From positions 422,623 through 486,622 of the forward strand of contig NW_004624844.1 in the NCBI RefSeq assembly GCF_000247695.1: a stretch of DNA of 64,000 nt, read 5' to 3'. The notes beneath the pieces were generated by a model. It was not told where the DNA came from. It did no database searches and saw only the letters and a program-made list of their open reading frames with translations. Source of the DNA: Heterocephalus glaber. Its lineage: Eukaryota; Chordata; Mammalia; Rodentia; Bathyergidae. This document shows positions 50,231 to 62,837 of the stretch, in pieces. The position numbers and the translations under genes were made by a program. Positions within the stretch are counted from its first letter, which is position 1. Each line of letters begins with the position of its first letter.

Positions 50231-50854
50231 CCATGTTCCTGTCTTGTTTGTTTTAGACTCATTCTCACCCATTCATGTTAGTCATTGTTCTACAAAGCTG
50301 ATTCATAGGTCTTTGTGTGTGTGTGGTGGGTTTATCAGTTGTCTAAAGGGCCATCAGTCAGCTGGCCTTTTCTGTTAGGATCCCTGAAATTTCAGTGGAG
50401 ATCTTTTCTTTGGTGCCAGTCAGTTTCTCTAGAAAATTGGGTTCTGGTACTAGGGCAGGAGGTGGCTAAGAATGGCATTGTTTATCTAATGGCTGTTATT
50501 TAATCTATTTTCAGTCTCCTTCAGTGCTCTGACCCATATGACCTAAATCCTCCTCTGTGATTTGTTACTCTAGGGTTCACTTTCTCCTATAGATGGGGGT
50601 GGGGCCTGAGTGTGGAATCGGGGAGAAGACTTGGTGTCCTGCTGCACTTTACACAGATTTGTAGTCCTAATTTCAGCCCTGCACCTCACTCTGTCTTCCA
50701 TGATGCTTGGTGCTGTCGAGTCCTGAACTTACTAGTGATTTACAAGTAGTTAGCCAAACTTGTCCTGGTTTCTGTCTGTAGACACTGTTGAAATCCATTG
50801 ATTTAGTAGCCTATAATTGTTCTCTTTGCATTGTAAATTAGTACTGTTTGCATT
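50231..50854. other. Intergenic segment, nothing recognised
   Basis: No repeat family and no convincing coding potential seen. Confidence 0.5.
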
Positions 50855-50870
50855 CCTTTAATATCTTTTT

Positions 50871-51796
50871 TTAAAAATTAAATTCTTTTATTGGTACATT
50901 TTAGGTATACAACACAATTACATTTCTCATTGGGAATTGTACCTTTACATAATGCATCTTGGTTCTTATTTTTTCCAATCCTAGCCCTCCCTTCACGCCC
51001 TCCACCCTTCCCTATTTACAAAGACTGTATTTCCATTTTTTCCATTTCTCATCATTTTTCCTTTCCCTTTTTTCCTTTCCCCTTCCCCTCCCACTTCCCC
51101 AACCCTTTGGACCTTTTCTTCCTATTTTACATTATCGATTATTCATTCTAATCATTGGTACATTTTAGGTATACAATATAATGACATTCATCATTGGAAA
51201 TTTGCACCTTTACATAGTCTCTCTTGGTTCTTATTTTTCCCCCTTGCCCAGCCCTCCCTTCAACCCCTCCATTCCTCCCTATTTACAAAGATTTTGTTCC
51301 TATTTTTCCATTTTCTCATATTAATCCCATTCCCTTCTATCCTTTCCCCTAGTCCTCCCACTTCCTTCCCCTTTGCCCCTTTTCTTCCTATTTCACATTA
51401 CCTATTATACATTTAGTCCTTATTTACACTTTCAATTTCTCACACCAGAGAAACTATTCGGTATTTATACATGTGTGTCCCGGATATTTATTTCATTTAA
51501 GAGTATCGCCTCAATATGCATCCACTTAGCTATAAATGTCTCTAATTTCTCATTTTTGATGGCTGAGTAGTACTCCATTTTATAAAAAAACCACATTTTC
51601 TTTATCCAGTCTCCAGTTGATAGGCATTTGGGCTGTTTCCAAGTTTTAGCTATTACAAACTGTGCTGCTGTGAACATGAGCACACATATATCACTGTGGT
51701 ATGATTCTTTTAATTCTTTGGGGAAGATCTCCAGCAGTGGAATAGCGGGGTCAAATGGGACTTCCAATCCTAGTTCTTTGAGGTATCTCCATACTG
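50871..51796 (-). mobile_element. 5'-truncated L1 with perfect 16-bp TSD and doubled 3'UTR
   Basis: Flanked by CCTTTAATATCTTTTT at 50855-50870 and 51797-51812. The minus strand encodes the C-terminal part of L1 ORF2 (51767-51465; motifs FDPAIPLLEI, MEYYSAIKNEK, LNEINIRDTHV), ending in a stop. The 3'UTR unit beginning 'ttggtacattttaggtatac' occurs twice in tandem, near 50893 and 51156, each followed by a pyrimidine-rich stretch on plus. Confidence 0.9.
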
Positions 51797-51904
51797 CCTT
51801 TAATATCTTTTTGGTGGAGTTTTACAGGTTGAAGACATAAACTCATGTGGTTAGTCTCCTGTGTTAACTGAAAACCTAGATCTAAATTCTAATAGTGTGC
51901 AGAA

Positions 51905-52130
51905 AATAAAACTTGCTGAGCGTGGTTTCACCAAGTAATCCCAGCACTTTGCGAGACTGAGGCAGGAGGATCTCTGCAAGTTCAAGGTGAGCCTGGGCTG
52001 CATAGTGAGCTCAAGGGCAGCCTAAACTGCATAGCAAGGCCCTGTCTCAAAAAACGAAGAAAAAAAGAAAGAAAGAAAGAAAGAAAAGAAGGAAAGAGAG
52101 AAAGAGAGAAAGAAAGAAGGAACATTGTAG
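51905..52130 (+). mobile_element. B1 SINE with (GAAA)n tail
   Basis: 'gctgagcgtggtttcaccaa', 'taatcccagcactttgcgag', 'tgaggcaggaggatctctgc', 'aaggccctgtctcaaaaaac', then (GAAA)n/(GA)n to about 52126. There is no ID half. Confidence 0.85.
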
Positions 52131-52179
52131 TATTCTATAGTTCATTTTTCTACTCTAGTAATTTTTAATTCATATGCTT

Positions 52180-52320
52180 TTACTGTACTACCTACCTCAT
52201 ACAGTTGTGAGGAGTAGAAGAATCAGTTCATAAAAGAATCTTACAGTAGTGCCTGACACATAATATGTGTGAAATAAGTGTTTGCTATTACTAATATTGT
52301 TATTGTCACTATTAGTGTCA
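52180..52320 (+). repeat. MIR element
   Basis: 'cctacctcatacagttgtga', 'cagtagtgcctgacacataa' and 'gaaataagtgtttgctatta' match the MIR 3' half. Confidence 0.7.
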
Positions 52321-53414
52321 CTACTGTCTCTTGATTTAGTAGCCTGTCTGGTCTTGGATGAAGATTTTTCACCATATGAAGAATTATTAATATCTGGAAA
52401 ATCTACTCTTTGATAATATTCATCCTATATTGCTAGACTTACCATGAAATGTTCAAATACTGTTTTTCTTTACCAAACATTCAAGCCTTAATAAGTCCAG
52501 TCAGTGACAGTTATGTTAAGAGTTTTAAAGAGTATCATAATTTTGATATGCTATTAAGGTTTATTAATACTGTGGTTTTTTTACCAACTAAATATGAGAA
52601 TAAAATTAGGAAGATGTTAGGCCATATAGCAGTGGATGTAATGCTCTTTGATTATATATAAATCCTTTATTTTTAAAAATTTTCTGTTTTTTTAATGTTA
52701 ATGTTTTGAAGATAATTATGTTCTAGGTAGAAACTACCTTGAGCCTAGATTTTAAAATTCCTTCCGGAAATTTTCAGTTTACTTTTGTGTTTGTGCTGAG
52801 GGGTGTATAATATGATACTAGTTCTTGTAAGTGAAAGGGGAGCAGGTGATACACTACTTTTTTAAGAATAGTGACCTGCATATTTGGGAAGGGGTTTCTT
52901 ACCTGTGGGGACATTTTCATTCTCCTTCATGGAAGTGAAGTTCTATGTGTTTTTTTTTAAATCAATTCCGATAGAGGAATGTTTCTACAAAAGGAATGAC
53001 CAGTTGCTTAGTGTGGATAGATCGCTTTGCAAATTATCAAGGTAACTTTGGCAGAACAAATGAAACAGGTTGATGCTAAGCCAAAACAATGTCTACTGGT
53101 TTAAGTCCGTCACTCACTTTTCCCTGGGTGCGACTGTTACTGTCATCACAGGCCCTTTTTGACTGCTGTGATACCTCATCTCTGGAGTTCGATGTTTTAC
53201 AACTCTGGAGCCTTCATGCTGCCTCTTCTTCAAATTTTCATAGCATAGAGCTTATCCTTTCTTTTCTTTAATGTAGTCTCTTTCCCTGGCAGACTTTTCA
53301 GTGGTCTAATTGTTAATAAAACATTTTAGAACATTTGCTGTAGGCCAAGTGCTTTACTTTATTTCAGCCTCATAACAGAAATACTAAGATACAAGAATTC
53401 AGGAGCAACCAAGA
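52321..53414. other. Intergenic segment, nothing recognised
   Basis: AT-rich, no repeat family or exon identified. Confidence 0.5.
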
Positions 53415-53430
53415 TACAAAGAAGCAGTAT

Positions 53431-53431
<1 letters not shown>

Positions 53432-53461
<30 letters not shown>

Positions 53462-53874
53462 TATATTAATACATTTTAGGTATACAATACATTTACATTT
53501 ATCATTGGGTGTTTGTAGCTGTACATGATGAATCTTAGTTCTTATTTTTTTCTCCATTACCTATGTGCCCTTCACCCCCTCCACCCTTCCCTATTTACAT
53601 ACACTTTGTTTCCTTTTTTTTTTTTTNNNNNNNNNNNNNNNNNNNNNNNNNNNNNNNNNNNNNNNNNNNNNNNNNNNNNNNNNNNNNNNNNNNNNNNNNN
53701 NNNNNNNNNNNNNNNNNNNNNNNNNNTTTTTTTTTCTTTCTCATAATTTTTCCTTTCCTTTCTTCCCTTTCCCCTTCCCCTCCCGCCACCCCTCCACCTT
53801 TGGACCTTTTCCTATTTCAAATTATCAATTATTCGTTTTACTCATTTTCATCCTTATTTACACTTTCAGTTTCT
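53432..53874 (-). mobile_element. Short L1 3' end with perfect 17-bp TSD, containing an assembly gap
   Basis: Flanked by TACAAAGAAGCAGTATT at 53415-53431 and 53875-53891. It starts with a (TTTA)n tail, then the same 3'UTR as the other two young L1 copies. Only the 3'UTR is present, so the insertion was heavily 5'-truncated. Confidence 0.9.
53627..53726. other. Assembly gap, 100 N
   Basis: Exactly 100 N with T runs on both sides, probably a placeholder of unknown real size. Confidence 0.99.
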
Positions 53875-53891
53875 TACAAAGAAGCAGTATT

Positions 53892-56800
53892 AACTCACAT
53901 GTAATTGATTGGAATGGTGAACATTTTATAATATCCTGAAATATTAACTATTTAAATTATCTATTTTAGTTAGTATTTTAATTCCTATACTTGATTTTTT
54001 TTTTTTTTGACTACTCTTAGTTGCTGAATAAGTAACAAATCTACAACTAACCCATAAAACCAAAATTTAGTGACAGGGTAGATTAAATGTTGATTAATTA
54101 CTCTAGATAAACCAAGTGAATAAATTAATGTTCAAGGGTAGTAACACGTTAAGCAATTATTTTGACATCTTTGAGGGGGAATTTCCATGGATAATATATT
54201 CCATACCTGAAAGATGAATAAAACGTATGATTTTCCCCTCAGTTTTATTCTGCCAGGGTGGGAGCATGATTGATGCTTTGGTTATTCTCTGTGTTTTAAA
54301 AAATTTGCCGTGAAGACTGTTTTACTGACTTAAATCTCATATGATCGACATTACCCCATTTGTTAGAGTGAGGCTGGTTAGGAACGTAAGAGAGACAGCG
54401 GTGTCATTAAGGGATCCAGGGCCAACAGGAGCTGTCCCCACACTCCTTTCCCAGCCTCTCCTGGTGTGACAGGCAGAAGAAGTTGACATGTGGATGAGGT
54501 GAAGCGGGTCAGAAATGAAGACTGTGAGTCTTGCATAGTGAGGGGAAGTATTGTGTATTGTAGGGAAACTTGAAGGTTTCATCTGCATCTCTCATCCTCT
54601 GTCTCCCAGTACTTACACTTAACATTCTAAGAAAACTGGTTATTTCCAAAGCCTCCTTTTTGAAAAAGCAATACTGGACTGTATGTTCTTTATTAAACAA
54701 TTGTTTTAGACAGTGTGAATATACCAAAATTCACTCTTATCCTTTTCCTCAGGAGTAACCAGTCTCTTCTGGTATTTATTCTTGAAGGCCCTTTTCCTAC
54801 GTGTTAACTTTGATTTTATGGAGATGTCCATTTCACTTATTTGGGCGAGCTTATTAGTAGTAGTCAGTTAAATAAACAGTGGCACATTTGTATTATGCAG
54901 GTTATAATAATGAAAGAGGTGGCTGTCTGTAGCTTTACATATTTGTGTGTGTGCGATTCATAATTCTGGTCCCTACCATTGTTGACCAGAGAGGTATAGT
55001 AGCTCTTTCGTTTTCTTTTTAATTTCTCTAGACACGGAACCATGATGAGCTAATTGCTTTTTTGTAGATAGGCTATTTTCCTTTAAAAGACCACACTAAT
55101 ATTTCTAGTGCTTTTCTTTGTTGTCTGTGTGAATATGGGAATATGGACGTGTGTGCGTGTATAGTTTCTTGGCTGTGGAAAATGCAACTTAGAATCATTT
55201 TGTTTTGAGATGTAGTGTTATGTTTCATTTTACAATGATTTTAAAAATAGCTATGAAGGATGAAACAAGTTTGCTGTAGAAGTTAGCACCCATGACTTGG
55301 CTAAAATAGAATTGTGGTTTTTGTTTCTTTGGCAGCTGTCTAAAATGTGACCGCGAGATAGTAAGGGTTAAGCATCCAATTTTTGGCAGCAAATATATAC
55401 ATGTCTTATCTAATTCAAAGCTTTTATTTGACAGATCTATATGGTAAGTGAGCATACAATGAATACATTTTAAATATCAGAATTAAACTTTGTATTTGAA
55501 TTGAGTAGCATTTCTAGCCTATGCTCTTTTCTTGTAGTGTTTCTGGTTGCTAGGTTATCAAAAAATTTCATAATTCCTTCAGAATTGACTCAGGCAATTG
55601 TCCATAACCTTTTGCTCTGGTGCTCCATCTTGGGTGAGGCCTTAGAGTATCATTCTTATTTAACTTTATTATTTCTTGTTATCTTGTTTTGCAGTGATTG
55701 GCTAGAGTGGCAGTAGATACTTGTGGTTTAGCATTGTGACCATAGGTGGTAAACTATTTTTGCCTTTCTTTGCCAACACTGGTTAACTAGTTGTGGATTC
55801 TAGGGATTCTGTGTTAGAAGCTAGGGTTAGCAGAGAGTGACGTCCCTACTTGATTAATAATTTTAGCATCTCTTGGGAATGGCAGCAAGGAAACCTGTCC
55901 AGACAATATAGGGCAATGATGACAGTCTGAATTTGTAAGATTTTGTATTTTTAAGCACTCATAATAAATAAACTCATAATTGATTCCCTGTGTTCAGTTT
56001 CCATTGTCCCACTAGGATGAACTTAAACAGATGTATATTTAAAAAATAGAAACTAACGTAGCCCATCATCTCCTTATTTAGGCCAAGTGTGTGGGTGGGT
56101 AGAAATAATATATATCATTCATTTACTGGTAGTGCCTTAAGAATCTGAAGATCTTTGCAACCTTGACAGAGATGCTCAGGGGGGAAAAAGTGCCAATTTT
56201 TTAAAAAAGTACAAATATAGTAACAAATTCAATAGGATGTCAATGCTTTGCATAACTCACCTTTTGTGTTTAGATCACCCTTAGTCATCATTGGAAAGAG
56301 AAATTTACTTATTTGTGGTTTTGCTTAAATAACAAACCTCTTTAGAGGTGAGTTTTCCTCATTTCTCCTGTTTTATTAATATAGGCCATGACTTTTGGGG
56401 CCAAAATGCACTTATTGCAACTTTTCTTTTTGCTTTTGTGAAGTAGGCTACGTTGGTCACACAGTGTCTTTGAATGTTACTTGAGTCTTGAAGCCTGGCA
56501 AAATATAATGATGAGCCATCATTTTTTGGTCTCATAATGGTCTTTTTGGTGGGGGGATATATAGCTTCCTCTACTATAGTTAGTGTTTGAATCGTAAGTT
56601 TTGGGGATTTAACTCCATTTTTCTTTCTTTGGGGGAGGTATGGCAGTAGTAGATAGTTTTAGGCTGTGCTTTTAATAGTTCAAGCCTGTTAGTCCACTTG
56701 CTGTATAGAAAATGAGCTGTGGGTTTTTTTCTTCTATTTTTCAAACTATGTGAGAGGTTGTTTTGCCTTTGGTTTTTAGAATTCTGGCTATTATTGCAGC

Positions 56801-58454
56801 CTTACTTTTTACCTGCTTTAAAAACCTGTAAGAAATTGTGGTTAGATATCAAGAGGAGATTTCTAAGCACTTTCTGAATTACTCACAGCCAAAAAGAAAG
56901 TCATGTGAACTTTTCCCACTCTACCTTTCCTTTTTTATTCACTGTATTTTTTCTACAGTTTTGATTAATGATTATAGAGCTTCCCCAAAAGGCCTTCTCA
57001 GTATCTCATTTGGTATATTGTTTTGGAAAAGAAGAATGATTTGGGCATGGTGCTGAGTCCAAGTGGGCTATTAGCCATTTATGATTCCTGATATATTTGT
57101 TGCCCTCTTTTTAAAAAATTTCTTCAGTCAGTATTCACTAATGACATTCTAAGTACCATGTTGCTAATATTTATCTTTCTCCCTAAATTTTTAACATTTT
57201 GTTAATTTCTAATTTTTAAGTGCATTTAAAATTCATTGCTTAATAGCTTAATTGTTGAAATAAATTGACTGTCTTCACTATAATTGGCTTTCCTAAATTT
57301 TCATTTTTTTTCAGTTAACTGGTTGAGTAATATTTATTACCCATATATGCACACCAAACATTATTTTAATGTAAACACAAACAGTTTCCTGCTTGCTTTA
57401 AAGCATTTTATTTGTGCATATAAATAGTATTAAAAACATAAGCACATGTATTTATTTTTGCTTTTTAAATGTCTTTAGTTTTGGTTGTAAGTATTACATA
57501 TGATAGTTCTTGCAATAAGAGTTTGTAGGTATTTAAATAAATTTTTGTAATCTTGGAAGATAAATTGGAAATGCTTGAATTGGTAGAAGAGCTAGTCACT
57601 AAATAAACTTAGAAACCTAATAGCAAATATGGATTTAGGTTGATGTAACTAAGCACTTTAATTTGAAACATCTTCAGAATAGGATCTCTATTTCCAAGGA
57701 AAAAAATAAATTTCATTTAAAAATATATGTATACTTTGTGAGTTTTTTCTCTTCCAAATTATAAAAGGTGACACTCATGTTTTTGTATCCACATTCTGCT
57801 TGTTTCAAGCATTGTAGTAATTTTATAAATTCAATAAAACAGCCATCTGAACAGTATGGGGGAAAATGTTTAATGAATTTACCATATCACTAAAAAACCA
57901 TTAAGTACAGCATATTCTGAAAGTTTATCGAAGGGTAACTCGCTGCCTTCAAAAAGACCACCCTGGTTTGCCACATACTTATATATAAAACTGATTGGCT
58001 AGCTTAATGGTAGAGAGTAGTGTGAGAGCAGATACTAAGTGAAGTTAATAGTTAAACTAAACGAAAGCATAAATTAGATTATTTTATAAGTCTAGGTCAG
58101 GAGTTGGTTAGACAAGTAAGGTGATCCTTAGAGCATTTAAATGCTGTACATTTGAATTTCCTGATGTCTAGTTTGATCCAAACCAATTACAGTAGAACCT
58201 GTGGGACAGCAATCAGTCATCAGTATTTTTTAAAAAAATTCCCCAGTAATTCTAGTGGGTAGCCTAGTTGAGAACCTTTGAGCTGGATGGAAACTCCTAA
58301 TCCTGATTAGTATATTTAAAATGAGGTGTTTGTACGCTGTGAGCATATGTGTCTATATATGGATATATAGAGCTATCTATCTCATCTCCACACATGTATC
58401 TTACTGAAGTTTGGAAACATCATTAAATGGCCTGAAAAACCACTGTTCCAGGTC
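53892..58454. other. Long AT-rich intergenic segment
   Basis: About 4.5 kb in which I identify no SINE, LINE, LTR or exon. Occasional open frames are short and lack family features. Confidence 0.5.
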
Positions 58455-58600
58455 TTTATTGTTGCAGTGTGAGAATCAGCAACATCTGCTTCATTTGGCA
58501 ATTTGTTACAAACGCAGTATCTCAGGCCCCACCCCAGTCTGCTGAACCAGCTTTCTGCATTTTCACAGGCTCCTCCAGGGATTCAAGTTGGAGAAATACT
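58455..58600 (+). mobile_element. MER5A-like hAT-Charlie relic
   Basis: 'gtgagaatcagcaacatctg', 'aatttgttacaaacgcagta', 'tctcaggccccaccccagtc' and 'ctgcattttcacaggctcct' follow MER5A. Confidence 0.7.
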
Positions 58601-58979
58601 GCAGGAGGTGGCGTTAGAGTAAATGGGGATCTCACACACCCTGTCTTTTGCTTCTCTCTGGTTTTGTGTCTCACATAAGCCTTTTCATTGTCCAGCTTTT
58701 GAAATGAAACAAGTTAGCTAGAAGTGATTTCTTGATCCGGAGCAGATTTGGAGGAAATGACCACCATCATCAGCACTCCAGTCTTCCCTGAGATGGAGCG
58801 GGAGAAAGCAGCTAATAGAATAGCCAGCAGGCTGATGGGAGTGCTCTTTAGTCTTTTCTCAACTGCCTTGTGTTAAGGAAAAGTAAGAAGTGCAGTCCTC
58901 ACAAGGATACTTCTTCACCTATCCCTTTACTCTGAGAACATTTGAAAGAAGGAAATTTCCCTTAAGTTAAAAACAACAA

Positions 58980-60760
58980 ATTCATCCTAGTCTCAAACTG
59001 AAATGAATAAAAGAGAATCCTTTGTTTTCTGGAATAATGTCTCTCCAGCCCCTAGCACTCAAACCTGCTTTGTCGCGGTGACAGTACCGTGCCTTAAATT
59101 TTCCAAGAGCTGTCAGCTGGCCTTCCTCTGCCTCAGCCATCCCCTAAACCAGGCAGATTATTCTGTGAAGATGCTTTCTTGGAGAGTGGAAAGATGCTTT
59201 TCTGTTTTTACTTTACTTCTGCTCCCCTCCCCTGCTGCCCTGTTTCCTGGCTTGGTTTCAGATAAGGTCCAGTATGTCTGGCCTTAGAAGCTGAGAAGAA
59301 GACAAATTGACTATACTGCAAGCAAGGGCCCTTTTTCAGGGAATGACCTGAAGGGATTTTGCTGTTGACCCCACCCTGGAACAACGGTGACCCTCAGAAT
59401 GGAGCAGATTCCTCTTTTCCTGGAACAAGCACTGTCTCCCTCTCACCTAGCAAGTCTGGGTTTTTGGTGTTACAAAATAGTAGCAAGATCACATTGATAA
59501 ACAGACCTGGCTTCTAGTTCCAGGTCTGCAGCTGAATATGCTTTGGGTATGTTGTTCTGCACCTGCAGCTTTCCTTGTGGAAGCTGTCTGTATCAGAGGC
59601 TCTACTCTCTTCTCCTTGGAGATCCTTTGTTCATTTACTAACATAAATAGTAGCAGATCTTAGATTAGAGCTCACCTCTCAGGATTTTAAATGCAGATGT
59701 GTAATTCCAACATTATTCTGCTTATCATGTAGCCAGGGTGTGTGGTTTATAAACTAGACAGGATTTAGGGAGAAGAGTGGCAGAGTGACAGGGACGATTG
59801 CTGGTAGGATTGGATGGGTTGGAACCAGGGAGTGCACGTGGGCTTTTGTGCTCGTCACTCCCTGCTGACTGGGTGGACGAGAAGAGCTGGTGTGATTCAG
59901 AAATTATGCAGTGGTGCTGGGGTTGCTGAAGGTGGGGTGCGTGGGGTGCTATGGAGTAGGAATCCACCACTGAAGTGGAAAGCACAGTTTGTTTTGTTTT
60001 TGAGGGGAGGGGTTTGGGGGTAAAGATGCTGGCTGGAAAACCCAGAAAGGGTTCTCAGGCCCCAGGGACCTGCACCCTCGGGAAAGGCGAGATCCTGCCT
60101 TCAGCTTGGGCGGCCTCGTCTACACCGCCTGTGTATCACACATGCCTGGAACATGTAGGAATATCAACACGTCAGTGTTGGGAAGACATCCTTAGGAAAC
60201 CACTTCGTCAGACCTGCCGCACAGTTGGAAGAAAACAGGCGTTGCACCTGGTGTAGTGGATGCTCTTGGCTGTCCAGATTCGCCAGGGTATGTGCACCCT
60301 GCCCTGCCTCCCCCTGTTTTCAACGTGTTGGCTATTTAGCTGCCCAGGAGGAAGAAGAATCACCCAAACAACCATGCCTCCTCACCTGGGCTCCCCCAGG
60401 AGGTTCTTTCCCTCCTCTTCCCAACTTGCTCCTAATTTGCAGCCTGTTGCTGTTGTAGCTGGTAAAGGGGCACAAAAAAGGCACCTCCCTTGCTCCTGGC
60501 CAGAACCAGCTCTGTGGGAAGAAGCATGTGCCCGTGAGATCAGGTTGAGGCTCCTACTCCCACCATATCCTTGGTTAGCCTTCTCCTCCGCCCTCCCTGC
60601 TTCCCTCACTGCCCTTTTCCTCACAGAATTCATTGAGACCGGAATCCCTGTCTTTATTTCAGAGTCCTTACCTCCAGGTGAGTAGGTATGGGGTGCACCT
60701 GTGGCCAGATAACCAACCAACTCAGGACTCCCGGCTTGGACAAGTATCTGAGTTCTGTTT
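58980..60760. other. GC-richer, repeat-poor intergenic segment
   Basis: GC content and CpG frequency are higher than in the surrounding 10 kb. Only a small MIR-like piece (about 59500-59570) is visible. It contains open frames of up to 141 codons without domain features. In human, the lncRNA TTN-AS1 begins in the corresponding interval on the plus strand, but nothing here proves a transcript. Confidence 0.4.
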
Positions 60761-61394
60761 TTAGGGAATCTGACTCAAGTCAGAAAACTTGCTGAGTAAG
60801 TTAAGAAGACCCAATATCTGTCTTCGGAGAATAAAAATCAACAGTATATGCTTCAGTTTTGGCCACTTGCAGTTATACTAAGGAAGTCAGTTTAGACATA
60901 TCATCAGCTTCATAGGTTTACAGTTACTATTAGCTAATTGAGATGGGCAAATATCATACTGGTTTTTATGGCACTATTTTACATGCTAGTATTTATCAGT
61001 TGTTTTAAAAAGCATGGTAGAATGATTTAAAATAAATTCTTTTGTACTGAGGTCTTTTATTCTCAGTTTGGAGCTGGCAGTGGTCGGTATGGACTCAGTT
61101 GTCCAACTGATCATTTCCCCTGGAGGCTGTCATTTTCTGTTTGCCACACTCCCCAGACAGACAGGGTCCATATCATCTAATGGCTTTTTGCATTGGTCTA
61201 TGTGGTGTCCAGCAGAAAATATTGTGAATTGCAGAGGTTCAGTGTCTGGATGTGGTTGATTGGCTCCCATAAAACTATTTTTCTTGATAACTTTAGGAGA
61301 CAAACTTTTGAGGATAAATTTGAGAAGTCTATCTAGGCTTTTGAAACAAAACTGCAGAATACACCTAACATAATAATTTAAACATTTGCTTAAA

Positions 61395-61640
61395 AGAAGA
61401 AAGTGTTCAAATGGGAAGGGGAATAGGGAAGGGGAGGGGAAAGGGAAGCAAGAGAAAAAAAAAGAATGGAAGGGAAAAAATGGAAGCATCTTTTGTAAAT
61501 GGGGAGGAGAGAGGTTTAAGGGTGAGGAGGGTAATGGGGAAAAAAATCAAGATATATTATGTACAGGTACAAATTCGCTATGATGAGTGTGATCAATATG
61601 ACAAATACGTACTAACACAAAATAAAGTTTTAAAATATGG
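61395..61640 (+). repeat. Polypurine tract followed by an AATAAA-type tail
   Basis: G/A-rich sequence ('gggaaggggaatagggaagg' and similar) runs to about 61535, then unique sequence ending 'acacaaaataaagttttaaa'. The arrangement resembles an L1 3'UTR in sense orientation, from a different family than the young copies. Confidence 0.4.
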
Positions 61641-61819
61641 GCTATTTTGAACTTGCGTTTATCTTATTTATGATTATTTACATGAAATGTGTTAATAAAA
61701 GGTTATTAACCCTGGCTATTTTGAACTTGCATTGCTTTATCTTAGCTGTGACCATTTATGTGGAGGTACATACTTCCCGATCCCAGAATGTCACAGTAAA
61801 CAACCAATCACACATTTTG

Positions 61820-62837
61820 AGGTGCAGATAGCTTGCTTTATTTTGTTGTTACTAGCTCAAGGAGGTCCAACAATTATAACTAACAACTGAATTTATACCT
61901 GCATGAAAACTACATCAGATTGACATTTTGGGCAGTTGGTAGTATTGTTTTTAACTTAACAACAGCTTCATTTTGATGTTATGCTTGCTTTTTTTTTTTT
62001 TTTGCTGTGGCTCACTGCTTAGCTGCCCGGTTTTTTGGGTGTAATTTAAATTTAGAGCTACCACACAGAGGCATTGGCTGCACCAGGACCTCCGGGCGTT
62101 GGCACTGCTCTGGCATAGGAATACTTGGGCAGCTTGGTTAAATGAGGGGATGGCCAGGAGATGGTACTTTTCCAAGCCATCCAGGCACTCGTTATGTCAG
62201 ACAGTGTAAAATGACCGAACAAAGTGTTGGCCGTTACACTTTGCTCTGGTAATACTTAAGTCATGATAATTTTCAGTGTGACACTATCAGAGAAAATGTA
62301 AGACGTTAAAGTGTTGCTTCCAGGAGGGTAAATGCAAACATCACCAATGCCTTACATTTCTGATTCAATAGGTATTGGCGCACATATCAGGTGACATGTG
62401 CGGCAGCATCATCTTTAAGGTGGACAGGACATCTTCAGTGGGGAATTTCTCGACCCATTGAGGCATACCTTAGACATCAACAGTATGTTGAGGCACAAAG
62501 ATTGATAAAGTGTTGAGCAGGGTATTCGTTCCCAAAGAAACTTTCTCCTACCAATCGTTAGTTTCAAAAGTTACATTGTAAAATGTCATAAAATAAATGG
62601 TACAAAACTTTATAACCGTTAATCCGGCTATATACAGTATGTACATGTCATTAGCAAATGCATAATATTCTGAGGTCAATAATTATGAAAAGATTGAAAT
62701 GCTTATTTTTGAACTTTGACTCATTTAGGTGGATACAAAACTACTTTTTAAAAAATATTTACAGATCCGAAAGATTAGTCCATGTGAATCATTTGTGTAA
62801 AGTTAAGAAAGAGTGTAGAATAGAAGAGCATAGGCCC
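61820..62837 (-). other. TTN: TTN 3'UTR
   Basis: About 1 kb after the stop, similar to the length in human, without SINEs. It contains an A15 run on the minus strand (61989-62003). Confidence 0.7.

Noticed and set aside
51465..51767. 100-codon open frame on the minus strand as a host gene
   Set aside because: The translation is the C-terminal part of L1 ORF2, a transposon remnant within a TSD-bounded insertion.
60260..60685. 141-codon open frame as a novel protein gene
   Set aside because: No domain, no splice or promoter support, and overlapping frames of similar length on the other strand point to composition.
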